Shown piece by piece: positions 10,358-20,229 of a stretch of 64,000 nucleotides of DNA (position 1 is its first letter; each line of letters opens with the position of its first letter). The position numbers and the translations under genes were made by a program. This DNA is from an uncultured Clostridia bacterium (GTDB lineage: Bacteria > Bacillota > Clostridia > Oscillospirales > Oscillospiraceae): NCBI GenBank assembly GCA_946061515.1, contig CAMGRL010000006.1, positions 1-64,000 on the forward strand, in the 5' to 3' direction. The notes beneath the pieces were generated by a model. The model saw only the letters and a program-made list of their open reading frames with translations, did not search any database and had not been told where the DNA came from.

Positions 10358-10876
10358 ATGAGAGAATTGGAGACCGAACGGCTGCGTCTGAGAGCGCTGC
10401 GGCCTGACGACGTGCAGGCAATTTACGACGGCTGGGCCAGTGACCCGGAAGTGACCCGGTACCTGACCTGGAACCCCCATGAGAGCACTGAGCAGACCCA
10501 GAGCATCATGGACTACTGGCTTGCGGAATACGAAAAAGAGGACTGCTTTCGCTACGGTATTGAGCGCAAGGCGGACCGTGCGCTGATGGGTATGCTCGAC
10601 GTGGTGGGCTTTGTGGACGACACCCCGGTCATCGGCTACTGCTCCGGCCGGGCCTATTGGAACCAGGGCTACATGACGGAGGCCTTTCAGGCCGTGATCC
10701 GGGAGCTTTTCGCCTGCGGTTACAGCGCCATTATCGTTGAGGCGGTCCGGGAAAACACCGGCAGCAACCGGGTGATTCAAAAATGCGGCTTTCGCTTTGT
10801 GGGCAGCAGTGAGCGTCCCCTCTCCCGGCTGAAGCCCGACATTGTCGCCATCAATTCCTACCGTCTGGAGAAGTGA
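10358..10876 (+). CDS. GNAT-family N-acetyltransferase
   Basis: METERLRLR-type start; NQGYMTEAFQAVIRELF; NTGSNRVIQKCGFRFVG. Confidence 0.9.
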   Translation: MRELETERLRLRALRPDDVQAIYDGWASDPEVTRYLTWNPHESTEQTQSIMDYWLAEYEKEDCFRYGIERKADRALMGMLDVVGFVDDTPVIGYCSGRAYWNQGYMTEAFQAVIRELFACGYSAIIVEAVRENTGSNRVIQKCGFRFVGSSERPLSRLKPDIVAINSYRLEK

Positions 10877-10987
10877 ATCATGGGCTTGCCGCTGTGCGGC
10901 AGGTCCTTTTTTTCTTTCTTTTTTCTTTTTTCCTGTAACCTTTCCAAATGCTTTCCGTATATACAGGTGAGACGCAAGGAGGTGCCT

Positions 10988-11545
10988 ATGGAAGACTCAG
11001 CCATTGTCGATCTGTACTGGCAGCGTTCCGATCAGGCCATAGCGGAAACGGACCGCAAGTACGGCAGATACTGCCACCGGATCGCCTACAATATCTGCGC
11101 AAGCAACGAGGACGCGGAGGAATGTGTGAACGACACATGGCTTCGGGCCTGGAACGCCATGCCCACCGAGCGCCCCTCTGCGCTGTCCGGATTTTTGGGG
11201 GCCATCACCCGAAATCTGGCGCTGGACCGCTGCAGGGCAAAACACAGCCTGAAGCGGGGCGGCGGAGAGATCCCCCTGGCTCTGGACGAGCTGGGCGGCT
11301 GCGTGTCCGGGCCGTCCGATCCGGAACGGGAGATTGAGGCAAAGGAACTGGCGCAGGCCATAGACCGCTTTGTGGACAGTCTGCCGGAAAATGAGCAGAT
11401 CCTCTTCATTTCCCGCTACTGGTTCCTTGCGCCGGTGGCGGAGATCGCCGCAAAGCGCGGCTGTACCCAGGGCAAGGTGAAGGTCACGCTCTTCCGGCTG
11501 CGCGAGAAACTGAAGCTGTATTTACAGGAGGAAAACTTATGCTGA
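10988..11545 (+). CDS. RNA polymerase sigma factor, sigma-70/ECF-type
   Basis: NEDAEECVNDTWLRAWNAMP; LFISRYWFLAPVAEIAAKRGCTQGKVKVTLFRLREKL; paralogous to 3577-4119. Confidence 0.88.
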   Translation: MEDSAIVDLYWQRSDQAIAETDRKYGRYCHRIAYNICASNEDAEECVNDTWLRAWNAMPTERPSALSGFLGAITRNLALDRCRAKHSLKRGGGEIPLALDELGGCVSGPSDPEREIEAKELAQAIDRFVDSLPENEQILFISRYWFLAPVAEIAAKRGCTQGKVKVTLFRLREKLKLYLQEENLC

Positions 11546-12330
11546 ATGCCGATATGCTTTTGGATGCCATGCAGGGCATCCGCCCGGAGAATGTCCATAA
11601 GGCGGAGGTTTTTCTGGGCTACGATGAGGCGTCCCAGAGCCCGCCCCATGTCCGCCGCAGACTGTGGAGCACCATTCTGGTGGCCGCAATCCTGATCTCC
11701 CTCTTTACCGTCAGCGCCTATGCTCTCGGCCTGTTTCAAATCAGCGGGCACAGCAGCAAAGAGAGCTTTACCGTCCATTTTGAGGACCAGAGCATCCAAT
11801 GGAACAGCGAATACGTTTTTACCTTTGCGGGGCCGGAGGAATGTCTGGAGGTCCACTTTAAAACCACCTGGGCGCCCAACGACGACTATTGGTACCCGGC
11901 ATCGTGGGCGGCGGACTGGACCCAGCTGGTGGAGGGCAGAGAGCTCTACAACGAACAGTTCGATATTTATATGCCCTCCTGCGTGGTGGATGTGCTGTAC
12001 GCCTCCCAGTTTGTGGACGGGGGCGCCATGCTCCTGCTGGGTTTTCAGCCAGAGGAGATCCATCAGGAGACCTGGGGCGAGCTGCAGGTCTTAAAGTTTA
12101 GCGCTCAGGCCACCCACGCCATTGACGCAGAGCAAACAGAGTTTCCCACGGGGAATTTTGTGATCCTGTTCCACCCGGAACAGGGCTGGATCATCGGCGT
12201 CCGGGGCTACGACAGCATGGAGAACATGGAGCGGATCGCCCGCGGTCTGATCGTGGCGCCCACAGGCAACACCGTCCGGCAGAGCGACTTTGAAAACCCT
12301 TACGCATTCTGCGACATCTACATCGGGTAA
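11539..12330 (+). CDS. Membrane-anchored anti-sigma-like protein
   Basis: Overlaps the sigma gene by 7 nt; single TM helix (LWSTILVAAILISLFTVSAYALG) and extracytoplasmic domain. Confidence 0.6.
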   Translation: MLNADMLLDAMQGIRPENVHKAEVFLGYDEASQSPPHVRRRLWSTILVAAILISLFTVSAYALGLFQISGHSSKESFTVHFEDQSIQWNSEYVFTFAGPEECLEVHFKTTWAPNDDYWYPASWAADWTQLVEGRELYNEQFDIYMPSCVVDVLYASQFVDGGAMLLLGFQPEEIHQETWGELQVLKFSAQATHAIDAEQTEFPTGNFVILFHPEQGWIIGVRGYDSMENMERIARGLIVAPTGNTVRQSDFENPYAFCDIYIG

Positions 12331-12337
12331 GAAAACC

Positions 12338-14584
12338 ATGAAAAAGATAAGCAGAGGACTCATTATTCTCCTTGCCCTTTCCCTGTTGACGCAGCTCAGC
12401 GCCTGCGGAAAGGCGGAAACGGCGCAAGAGACCAGCGAAGCATCCCCTCTCGTGATAGAAACGCCCCAGGCCTGCGCGGAGACGGAGCCGGGCTGGATCA
12501 CAACGGAGCTGCCTGTGCCCGAGGGCTTTCAGAATCTGCGCGGCCTTCAGCGTGTGGAGGACTGCCTGTACTTTCACGCAGAGACAAGGGAAGGCGGCTT
12601 TGCCATTTTGCGCTATGACACGCTCACAGCACAGTGGAAAAGCTGGATTTTGGACACGGGAGAGGCAAAATATCCCTATGTGGACGCCTTTTCCGCGGCG
12701 CAGGGCGCTGTCTGGGTGCGGCTGTTCGAGGGTTATTCCGACGAGGAACTGGCGACCATGAACCTGACTCGCAGGCAGCACTATTATCTGATCGTGCTGG
12801 ACCCGGCGAACGGCGGGCAGACTTGTACCCGCATGGATTTCTGGCGCAGCGACAGCACGGGCCACGACCCTTACTTCAGCGGCATGATCGCCCTGGACGG
12901 GGAGCGGGCCATTTTGAACGACGACGAGCGGGTGCGCGTCATCAGCCGGGATGCACAGGTGACCGGCCAAGTCGACCTTCCACTGGAGGGCAACTGCGCT
13001 AATGTCCGCATTGGAGACCGGCTCTATGTGGACACCCGGGACGGCTGGTGCGCGCTGGACCCGGCCACGCTCCAGTGCGGGGAACCGCTGGAGGCGCTTT
13101 TTCAGGCCAATGTTTACAACAGCAGCCGCGGCCGCTTTCTTGTGACAAAAGAGAGGGTACTGTACGAATTTGACCCGGCCAGCGGCGCCATGAGCCCGGT
13201 TTTCCACTGGATGGACGTGGCGCTGGAATACAGCACGCTGTGGAGCGCCTATGAGGGTCTGGAAAATTCCCTGGGCGAACTGTACTATCTGGCTGGCGGT
13301 AAGCTGGTAAAGGTCAGCCCAGGCATGGTGCCGGTGAAGAAAACGCTGACTCTCGGCTGCTTTGCCGACGCCTCTGCCTATGGCTACGAATTCAACGAAA
13401 CGGAGTACACCTGCCCGGAGACACTTCTTGACGCGGTGATGCGCTTTAATCAGACGGACCCGGAATACCGGATCGTCATCAAGTCCACGGTCTGGCACGA
13501 TGAGGCGGAGCGAAACCGCCTGATGGTCGAACTGGCCACATCCAATGACATTGACGTGCTGGACACCAGCCTGCTCCCGCCCGGCGCGGTGGACAAAGAG
13601 CTGCTGGTGGATCTGCTCCCTTATATTGACGCCGACCCCGACATCCGCCGGGAGGACTTCATCCCCGGTCTGTTTGCCGCATTGACCGAGGGTGGCGGAC
13701 TGTACGAGTACACGGACAAATTCACGCTGCTGACCATGCTGGGCGCGGAGCATCTGGGCATCAATCCTGACCAATGGACCGTGGAGCGGGCCATTGCGGC
13801 GATGGACGAAACGGAATCGGCGCTGCGTCTCACCCGGGAGGAAATTGTCCTCCTCTTTTCCTGGGCGGCCACAGCGGAGTTCATGGACCGCAGCACCGCC
13901 AGCTGCCGCTTTGACAGTCTGGAATTTATAGGCTGGCTGGAGCTTCTGAAGCGGTGTGCCTCTTCGGCGGCTGTGTCCGGTACCTTTTCCGATGGAGATT
14001 GCGAATTTTTGCTCTCCTATGACTATGCCGCCGATGCGGGCTTTTACCCCCGGCTGCTTTTTGCGGATGAGGCGGTGGTTCTGGGCTTCCCCGGCTCTTC
14101 CGGGACCGGAACCTACTTTATGAAGCTGCTGCCGCCGGGCGGGACAGGGCGCACCGGCGAGCTGTGGCTGGGAAACGACCTGATGCACACCGCGGGCTGC
14201 AACACCAGCCTGGGCATCATGGCTTCCAGTGAAAACCGAAACGGCGCATGGCGCTTTGTCAAGACCTTTATGCGGGGCGGGGATGAGCCTTACCTGACCG
14301 AGGGCATCCCCGTTTTCCGGGACAGCTTTGAACAGGCGGTGGAAAACAGCCTTCACCGGCCCCAAAGCAATGTGAGCACCTATGAATCCTTCAATGAAAG
14401 GGACGCCGCTGTGATCCGGGAGCTGGTCTGCAATACGGATCAGCTGGTTCTCCGGGACGAGGCGGTGACAGAAGTACTCCAAAACGAGATCAATGCCTTC
14501 CTGAGCGGTCAAAAATCTGCCGGGGAAGCTGCCGGACAAATTCAGAGCCGGTTAAGCCTCTACATGTCAGAGCATTACGGTTAA
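12338..14584 (+). CDS. Large lipoprotein: propeller-like N-terminal half fused to a solute-binding-protein-like C-terminal half
   Basis: Lipobox LLTQLSACGKAE; C-terminal half resembles extracellular solute-binding proteins. Confidence 0.6.
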   Translation: MKKISRGLIILLALSLLTQLSACGKAETAQETSEASPLVIETPQACAETEPGWITTELPVPEGFQNLRGLQRVEDCLYFHAETREGGFAILRYDTLTAQWKSWILDTGEAKYPYVDAFSAAQGAVWVRLFEGYSDEELATMNLTRRQHYYLIVLDPANGGQTCTRMDFWRSDSTGHDPYFSGMIALDGERAILNDDERVRVISRDAQVTGQVDLPLEGNCANVRIGDRLYVDTRDGWCALDPATLQCGEPLEALFQANVYNSSRGRFLVTKERVLYEFDPASGAMSPVFHWMDVALEYSTLWSAYEGLENSLGELYYLAGGKLVKVSPGMVPVKKTLTLGCFADASAYGYEFNETEYTCPETLLDAVMRFNQTDPEYRIVIKSTVWHDEAERNRLMVELATSNDIDVLDTSLLPPGAVDKELLVDLLPYIDADPDIRREDFIPGLFAALTEGGGLYEYTDKFTLLTMLGAEHLGINPDQWTVERAIAAMDETESALRLTREEIVLLFSWAATAEFMDRSTASCRFDSLEFIGWLELLKRCASSAAVSGTFSDGDCEFLLSYDYAADAGFYPRLLFADEAVVLGFPGSSGTGTYFMKLLPPGGTGRTGELWLGNDLMHTAGCNTSLGIMASSENRNGAWRFVKTFMRGGDEPYLTEGIPVFRDSFEQAVENSLHRPQSNVSTYESFNERDAAVIRELVCNTDQLVLRDEAVTEVLQNEINAFLSGQKSAGEAAGQIQSRLSLYMSEHYG

Positions 14585-14587
14585 AGA

Positions 14588-14642
14588 AAATACTCCCTCT
14601 GTGATTGGCAGCTTTCGCTGTCTCTCACAGAGGGAGTGCTTT
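14588..14642. terminator. Intrinsic terminator
   Basis: ACTCCCTCTGTGA...TCACAGAGGGAGT hairpin. Confidence 0.75.
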
Positions 14643-14675
14643 AGTGCTTCTTTATTGTGTTATCGCCTTGGGCGA

Positions 14676-17564
14676 TCAGCCCTTTTCCTTGCGGAGCTTC
14701 CGGATGGTCAGCACCGCGCCGGCGGCGGTGGTCAACACCAGCAGGGCCCACAGGATGGGTGCGCTGCTGTCGCCGGTACCGGGAATGGAGCTGTAGGTGT
14801 TGGTGATGGTGAAGGTGTTGCCCTTCTGGCTGATGCTCTTGGTGTAACCCGCGGGCAGATTGCTCTCATCCACGGTCCACTTGTACTGGCTGGGCAGGTT
14901 CTTCCAGGTGCAGGTCCACTTATCCTTTTCGCTGATGGTCTTGCTGTCGTACTTCACGCCGTCCTTGTACAGGGTGACGGTGATGGTCTCGGGCCGCTTG
15001 CCCGCTTCCTTGTCGTTCTTCCAGAGCTTGTTGACGGTGATGTCAATATAGCTTTCCGGGTCGTTTTCCAGGAGGAACACGCTGGTGGAGCCAGTGAGCA
15101 GCTCTGCGCCCTTGACAGTCAGCTCCAGCACGGGGACGATCGTCGTCGTGTCGGTCTGATCCTCATTCTCCACCCGGTCCACAGCATAGCCCTTGTTGGC
15201 GACGGTAAGCTCAATAACCTTGCCAGAGAGGACATAGCCGCTGGGGGCCTTGGTCTCCTTCAGGTAGAAGCTGCCCGCGCTCTTGAAGCCGAAGGCCAGC
15301 TTGCCGTTGGCGTCGGTGGTGGCGGTTGCCACGCTGGTCTTGCATTCCTTGTCGGAATACACGGTGAACTCCGCACCGGCCAGGGCCTTGCCGTCCTTGC
15401 TGCTCTGCTTCACAGCGGAGAATACCACCATTTCAGCCGTATCGGCGTATTCATAGCGGTTGACGAAGTCGACCGTAGTCTTCTCCTGGCTGATGGTGCC
15501 CTCAGATTTTCCGCCAACAGGAGAAACCACATTCCAGGAGGCGTCCTCGCTCACTTCTTCAAGCACTTTGTAGGCAGTGCCATAGGGGATATTTTCAATG
15601 GTCTTGCTCTCCCCAGCCTTCAGGGTGAAGGTCTGCTTCTCATTGCCGATGGTCAGGCTGAAGCTGTATTCCTCAGCCTCGGGCCCCAGCTTCTTGTTGT
15701 TCTCCACGGTCTTGGTGATGACGAGGGAGCCGGTCTGCCGCGCGTTGGTCACGGTCAGCACGCCGTCCACGTCTTTAGGATCGCTGCTGACGACCCAGTT
15801 GTATATCTTGTTCCAGAATTTGCCGTCCTCGCTGATCTGGATGGTGGGATCGCCGTCCTTCAGCTTGACGGTGACGGTCCAGCTCTGCTCCGTGGCCACA
15901 TAGCCCTCGGGGGCCTTGGTCTCTTTCAGGGTGTACTCTGCCGCCTTGGTGAAGCCGCCGAAAACTGCCTCGCCCTTGCTGTCGGTGGTCTGGGTGCTTA
16001 CCACACTGCCGTCTTCATCGTAAAGGGTGAACTCCGCACCGGAGAGCTTGTTTTCCTGCCCGTCGATCTTGACGATCTTGAAGCTGGCGGGATTGTGGAT
16101 CTCCCCACTGATATTCTTGGTGTAAGTATTGGTGATTTTTGCCTCGGCTGTGCTGCCGTTATTTACGGAAACAGTAACTTTATCGTCCTCTGCCCCAGCG
16201 CTGTTGATGGTCAGATTGTAGCTATCCCGGGCAGCTGAGGTGGGATCCTCGGTGACGGTATAATCGCCTGCGGGCAGGTTCTCAAGCGTGAATTCCCAAG
16301 GCGTTTCAGAGCTTGCGATGGGCAGCTCTATCGTACGCGTCTCAAAACCGTCGGGGCCGGCTACAGAGAACACAAATTTGCCGATATTCGCGCTGTCCTT
16401 GTTCAGCTCGCTGTCCGGTCCGAAGGTCTTGGCGATCTTCAGGCTGCCCAGCTTGGTATAAGTGTTCTCAAAGGCTGCCCTTTCGGAGGATACGGTGTAC
16501 TTGTTGGTATCCGTGTCAAGGGCGCTCTTTGTCAGGGTCACGGTGGTGCTGCCGCCGGTGAAATTGCTGGCGTAGACATAGCCGTCCACATCGGCCGCAC
16601 CCTCAGTGATGGTGTAAGACCCCTCGCTCAGGCCGCTTATGGTGCTGCTCCACTGATTCTCCGCGTTGAGCGTTACCGTGGTGCTGAATTCATTGGGTCC
16701 GGTGACGCTGAAGCTGACAGAGACAGGACGCAGGTTCTCCGGAAGACCCGCAAAGCTCTTGGTGATGGTGATGCTGCCCGGCTCGGTGGTGGGCGGAGTG
16801 TATTTACTCCAGGAGCCGTAGATCACGGTGTCGGCAGTGATGGCAAAGCTTGCCGCGCCGTTGAGCTGTATCCGGCTGCCACCCTTAGGCTCATATTCGG
16901 TCCAGCCGGAGAAGGTGTATACATCCTCGCCGTCCAGGATGGTTCTGTCCTTTGGGAAAGTGGTGTCCACAGTGACCTGTTCATTTGCCTGATAATGATT
17001 GCTGTCTGTGGGAACCTGGGCAAGCCCGGCGGGTAGACCGGTCCACTCGTAGCTGACCTGATAGAAGTACTCTTCCTTGATCTGCTCTTCGTCCACATCA
17101 AAATCCAGACCCTGGTGACCATCGCAGATGTAGATGGCTCTGATGAAATCATCCTCGCCCTGGAAAGTGAACTGCAGATCCTTCTTCTCTTCATTGTTGA
17201 TGGTGATATCGCAGGTCAGGACCACTTTAGCGTCCTTGGGTATACTGAGGCCGGTCTTCCGCCACTCATACTTTTCCTGGTTTTGGAAGGACCAGCTATC
17301 CGACTTGAAATAGTTTCCTTCCTTATCCTTCGTGTAAACCTCCACGCGGGGATAAGAAACGGTGATCGGCGTATCCACACCGTCTATGGTCAGATTTCCG
17401 GCCACGCGAATATCGATATGGTCGAAATAAGTTGTCCTCTCATAAACCTTTTTCGCTTCCTCCATAGTCCACTCTTTGCCCTTGTCTGCATAGGCGGTTG
17501 TGCCCGAGGCAAACACGGACACGATCATCAAAATGCAAAGCAGTGCTGACAGAACCCTTTTCAT
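14676..17564 (-). CDS. SpaA/Cna_B-domain cell-wall-anchored adhesin/pilin-like protein
   Basis: Signal peptide; repeated LAGAEFTVYSD...LKETKAPSGYV and LSGAEFTLYDEDG...LKETKAPEGYV; C-terminal IPGTG sorting motif + TM + RKLRKEKG. Confidence 0.93.
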   Translation of the reverse strand: MKRVLSALLCILMIVSVFASGTTAYADKGKEWTMEEAKKVYERTTYFDHIDIRVAGNLTIDGVDTPITVSYPRVEVYTKDKEGNYFKSDSWSFQNQEKYEWRKTGLSIPKDAKVVLTCDITINNEEKKDLQFTFQGEDDFIRAIYICDGHQGLDFDVDEEQIKEEYFYQVSYEWTGLPAGLAQVPTDSNHYQANEQVTVDTTFPKDRTILDGEDVYTFSGWTEYEPKGGSRIQLNGAASFAITADTVIYGSWSKYTPPTTEPGSITITKSFAGLPENLRPVSVSFSVTGPNEFSTTVTLNAENQWSSTISGLSEGSYTITEGAADVDGYVYASNFTGGSTTVTLTKSALDTDTNKYTVSSERAAFENTYTKLGSLKIAKTFGPDSELNKDSANIGKFVFSVAGPDGFETRTIELPIASSETPWEFTLENLPAGDYTVTEDPTSAARDSYNLTINSAGAEDDKVTVSVNNGSTAEAKITNTYTKNISGEIHNPASFKIVKIDGQENKLSGAEFTLYDEDGSVVSTQTTDSKGEAVFGGFTKAAEYTLKETKAPEGYVATEQSWTVTVKLKDGDPTIQISEDGKFWNKIYNWVVSSDPKDVDGVLTVTNARQTGSLVITKTVENNKKLGPEAEEYSFSLTIGNEKQTFTLKAGESKTIENIPYGTAYKVLEEVSEDASWNVVSPVGGKSEGTISQEKTTVDFVNRYEYADTAEMVVFSAVKQSSKDGKALAGAEFTVYSDKECKTSVATATTDANGKLAFGFKSAGSFYLKETKAPSGYVLSGKVIELTVANKGYAVDRVENEDQTDTTTIVPVLELTVKGAELLTGSTSVFLLENDPESYIDITVNKLWKNDKEAGKRPETITVTLYKDGVKYDSKTISEKDKWTCTWKNLPSQYKWTVDESNLPAGYTKSISQKGNTFTITNTYSSIPGTGDSSAPILWALLVLTTAAGAVLTIRKLRKEKG

Positions 17565-17816
17565 TTCATAACCTCCTGATTATTGAATGCTTTTCCCGTT
17601 TGCTGTTCACTCCCAAACGGAAAATCATATATGATAAAATTTTTTTAACTGCTCAAATGTAAGGTATCACATCTATTGTCACAAAGCAATGGTAAATTGT
17701 AACTTTTTTATATTTATTTGTAAATCTTCAGAACTTATTTTGTAATCTTTTCTTTTCCTTTGACAAGTTCTCCCCCAGGCGTTACAATAAGCTCAACAAC
17801 ACAGGAGGGAAAATGT

Positions 17817-18743
17817 ATGCGCTGGATCGAAGTCTGTGTCAACACGCCGGAGGAACTGATCGACGAACGCTGCGAGGCCATGGCCGCCATGGGGGCGGGA
17901 GGCTTTGTGATCGAGAACGAATCGGACTTCCGGGATTTTCTCGAAAACAACCACCAGTACTGGGACTATGTGGACCAGGAGCTGGAGGACAAGTTCAAAG
18001 GCGTCTGCCGGATAAAGTGCTATCTGTCCGACGATGAAGAGGGCTGGGACATTCTGCACCGCATCCGCTCAGCCTACGAGGATGTCGGGATATCCTATGT
18101 GGCAGACAGCGACTGGGAGAACAACTGGCGGGAATATTACAAGCCCATCGAGGTAGGAGAAAAGCTGGTGGTAGTCCCGGAGTGGGAGGCTGTGCCGGAG
18201 GACGGCAGGCTGCCCCTGCGGCTGGACCCGGGGCTGATTTTCGGCACCGGCAGTCACGCCACAACAAGGATGTGCCTGGCTTCTCTGGAGAATTACGCCG
18301 GGCCGGGAAAGAAGATCCTGGATCTGGGCTGCGGCAGCGGTATTCTGGGCATCGGCGCTCTTGTGCTGGGGGCGGAGCGCTGCACCGGCTGCGACATTGA
18401 CCCCAAGGCTCCCGACGTGGCCATGGCCAACGCCGCGCTCAACGGCATCGGCCCGGACCGGTTCACGGTCTACGCCGGAGATATCACCGGCAACGCCGGC
18501 CTTCGCCGGGAACTGGGAACGGGCTATGATGTGGTGCTGGCCAATATCGTCTCTGATGTGATCATTCCCCTGTCCGCCTTTGTGCGAAGCTTTATGGCAG
18601 AGGACGGTGTGTTCATCACCTCCGGGATCATTGAGGGGCGTCAGGATGAGGTCCGCGCCGCTCTGGAGAAAAACGGCCTTGCGGTAACTGCTCATCTCTG
18701 TGAGGAGGAGTGGCACTGCTTTGTCTGCCGTTTGTGTTTCTGA
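17817..18743 (+). CDS. prmA: Ribosomal protein L11 methyltransferase
   Basis: DPGLIFGTGSHATTRMCL; ILDLGCGSGILGIGALVLGAERCTGCDID. Confidence 0.93.
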   Translation: MRWIEVCVNTPEELIDERCEAMAAMGAGGFVIENESDFRDFLENNHQYWDYVDQELEDKFKGVCRIKCYLSDDEEGWDILHRIRSAYEDVGISYVADSDWENNWREYYKPIEVGEKLVVVPEWEAVPEDGRLPLRLDPGLIFGTGSHATTRMCLASLENYAGPGKKILDLGCGSGILGIGALVLGAERCTGCDIDPKAPDVAMANAALNGIGPDRFTVYAGDITGNAGLRRELGTGYDVVLANIVSDVIIPLSAFVRSFMAEDGVFITSGIIEGRQDEVRAALEKNGLAVTAHLCEEEWHCFVCRLCF

Positions 18744-18854
18744 CCTGATTATACCCGGCCCGCCGTGTCGAAGCAAGTCGAATCCGGGTATTTTAAGTTT
18801 CTTAAAATCTAAATAATTTTTAAGAATCCCTGTTTTTGGGTACAAAATAAGCAA

Positions 18855-18894
18855 AAAGCCAAGCTCTTGCGAGCTTGGCTTTTTGCTTTCCACA
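18855..18894. terminator. Bidirectional intrinsic terminator
   Basis: AAAAAGCCAAGCTCTTGCGAGCTTGGCTTTTTG. Confidence 0.85.
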
Positions 18895-18910
18895 AAGTGT
18901 ATTTTTTCAT

Positions 18911-20197
18911 TTATTTTCCGTAGATATCGTTGGTATCCATCAGCACCACGTCCACGTCGAAGGTCTCTCCCTCCCGCCAGATGGTGAAGGTCATGACGTC
19001 GCCCACATTGAACTGGTTCTTGATGGCGCCCACTTCGTCCACGGTGCTGACCGGCTGGCCGTTCACATGGGTGATGATGTCGCCTATCTGGATTCCTTTT
19101 GCCTCCGCGTCGGAACCCTCGGTAACGTCGGAGACGTACACGCCGCCGGGGATGCTGTAATAATCGGAGGCGTTATCCGGAATACCGCCGATGGTGATGC
19201 CCACGGAAGGCCGTCCCCGCACTTCACCTTCGGTCACCAGGGCGTTGACCACGTTCTTCACCGTGGAGGAGGGGATGGCAAAGCCGATGCCCTCAATGCT
19301 GGAATAGGAGGACATCATCTTCATGTTGGTGACGCCCACCACCTGGCCGTACATATTGAACAGCGGGCCGCCGGAGTTGCCCTCGTTCAGGGCGGTGTTG
19401 GTCTGCAGCAGGGTCATGCTGTGCCCGTTGTAGTTGATGCCCCGTTCGATGGCGGAGATGATGCCGTCAGTCAGGGTCATGCGGAAGGTCTCGCCCAGGG
19501 GATTGCCGATGGCAGCCACCTTATCGCCCACCATAAGGCTGCCGCTGTCGCCGAAGCTGGCGGCGGGCAGGCCTGTGGCCTCGATCTTCAGCACGGCCAC
19601 ATCGCTGATGGCGTCCGCGCCCACCAGTGTAGCCTCGTGCACGCTGTCGTCATAGAGGGTGACGGTGGCCCGGTCGCAGTCCTCGATCACATGGGTGTTG
19701 GTCAAAATCAAGCCATCCTCCGACAGCACTACACCGGTGCCCCAGCTGTAGGCGCTCTTGCCGTCCACATAGCCGGAGATTGCCACGATGGAGGGAGAAC
19801 AGTTCTGATACAACTCCTGAAGGCTCAGCTCCTCTTCCGGGGCGGCCTGAAGTTCCAGACGGAAGTCGATGGGCAGTTCCGCCCGGGGAATGTTGATCTC
19901 CGCCACGTCGGTCTGGACCGACTCATAATAGTCGTCAAAGAAATCCTGCCAGTTTTCCGGCATATCGTCGCTGTCCTCCAGAGAGGGAAGCGCCGGGCTG
20001 CCGGGCTCTTTGCTTTCCGGCTCCCGGAAGGCAATGGAGGTGCCAATGAGAAGCAGCAGGGCCAGGCACACCGCGCCGATCACTCTGATTCTGATTTTTT
20101 TCTTCTTTTTCTTTGCCGGCTTGGGCAGGGGCTCTTCCTCTTTAGGGACCAGAGGCGCGTACCAGCTCTCGTCGTTATACCAATCATTATTGCTCAT
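18911..20197 (-). CDS. HtrA/DegP-like S1C serine protease with C-terminal PDZ domain
   Basis: TNTHVIEDC; DVAVLKIEA; NEGNSGGPLFNMYGQVVGV; C-terminal PDZ (IQIGDIITHVNGQPV). Confidence 0.95.
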   Translation of the reverse strand: MSNNDWYNDESWYAPLVPKEEEPLPKPAKKKKKKIRIRVIGAVCLALLLLIGTSIAFREPESKEPGSPALPSLEDSDDMPENWQDFFDDYYESVQTDVAEINIPRAELPIDFRLELQAAPEEELSLQELYQNCSPSIVAISGYVDGKSAYSWGTGVVLSEDGLILTNTHVIEDCDRATVTLYDDSVHEATLVGADAISDVAVLKIEATGLPAASFGDSGSLMVGDKVAAIGNPLGETFRMTLTDGIISAIERGINYNGHSMTLLQTNTALNEGNSGGPLFNMYGQVVGVTNMKMMSSYSSIEGIGFAIPSSTVKNVVNALVTEGEVRGRPSVGITIGGIPDNASDYYSIPGGVYVSDVTEGSDAEAKGIQIGDIITHVNGQPVSTVDEVGAIKNQFNVGDVMTFTIWREGETFDVDVVLMDTNDIYGK

Positions 20198-20229
20198 ATG
20201 ATATCCTCTAATATTCTCTTATTCTTTTA

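Noticed and set aside
12191-14539. 782-aa minus-strand ORF opposite the lipoprotein
   Set aside because: Antisense shadow; the plus strand has lipobox, RBS and operon context.
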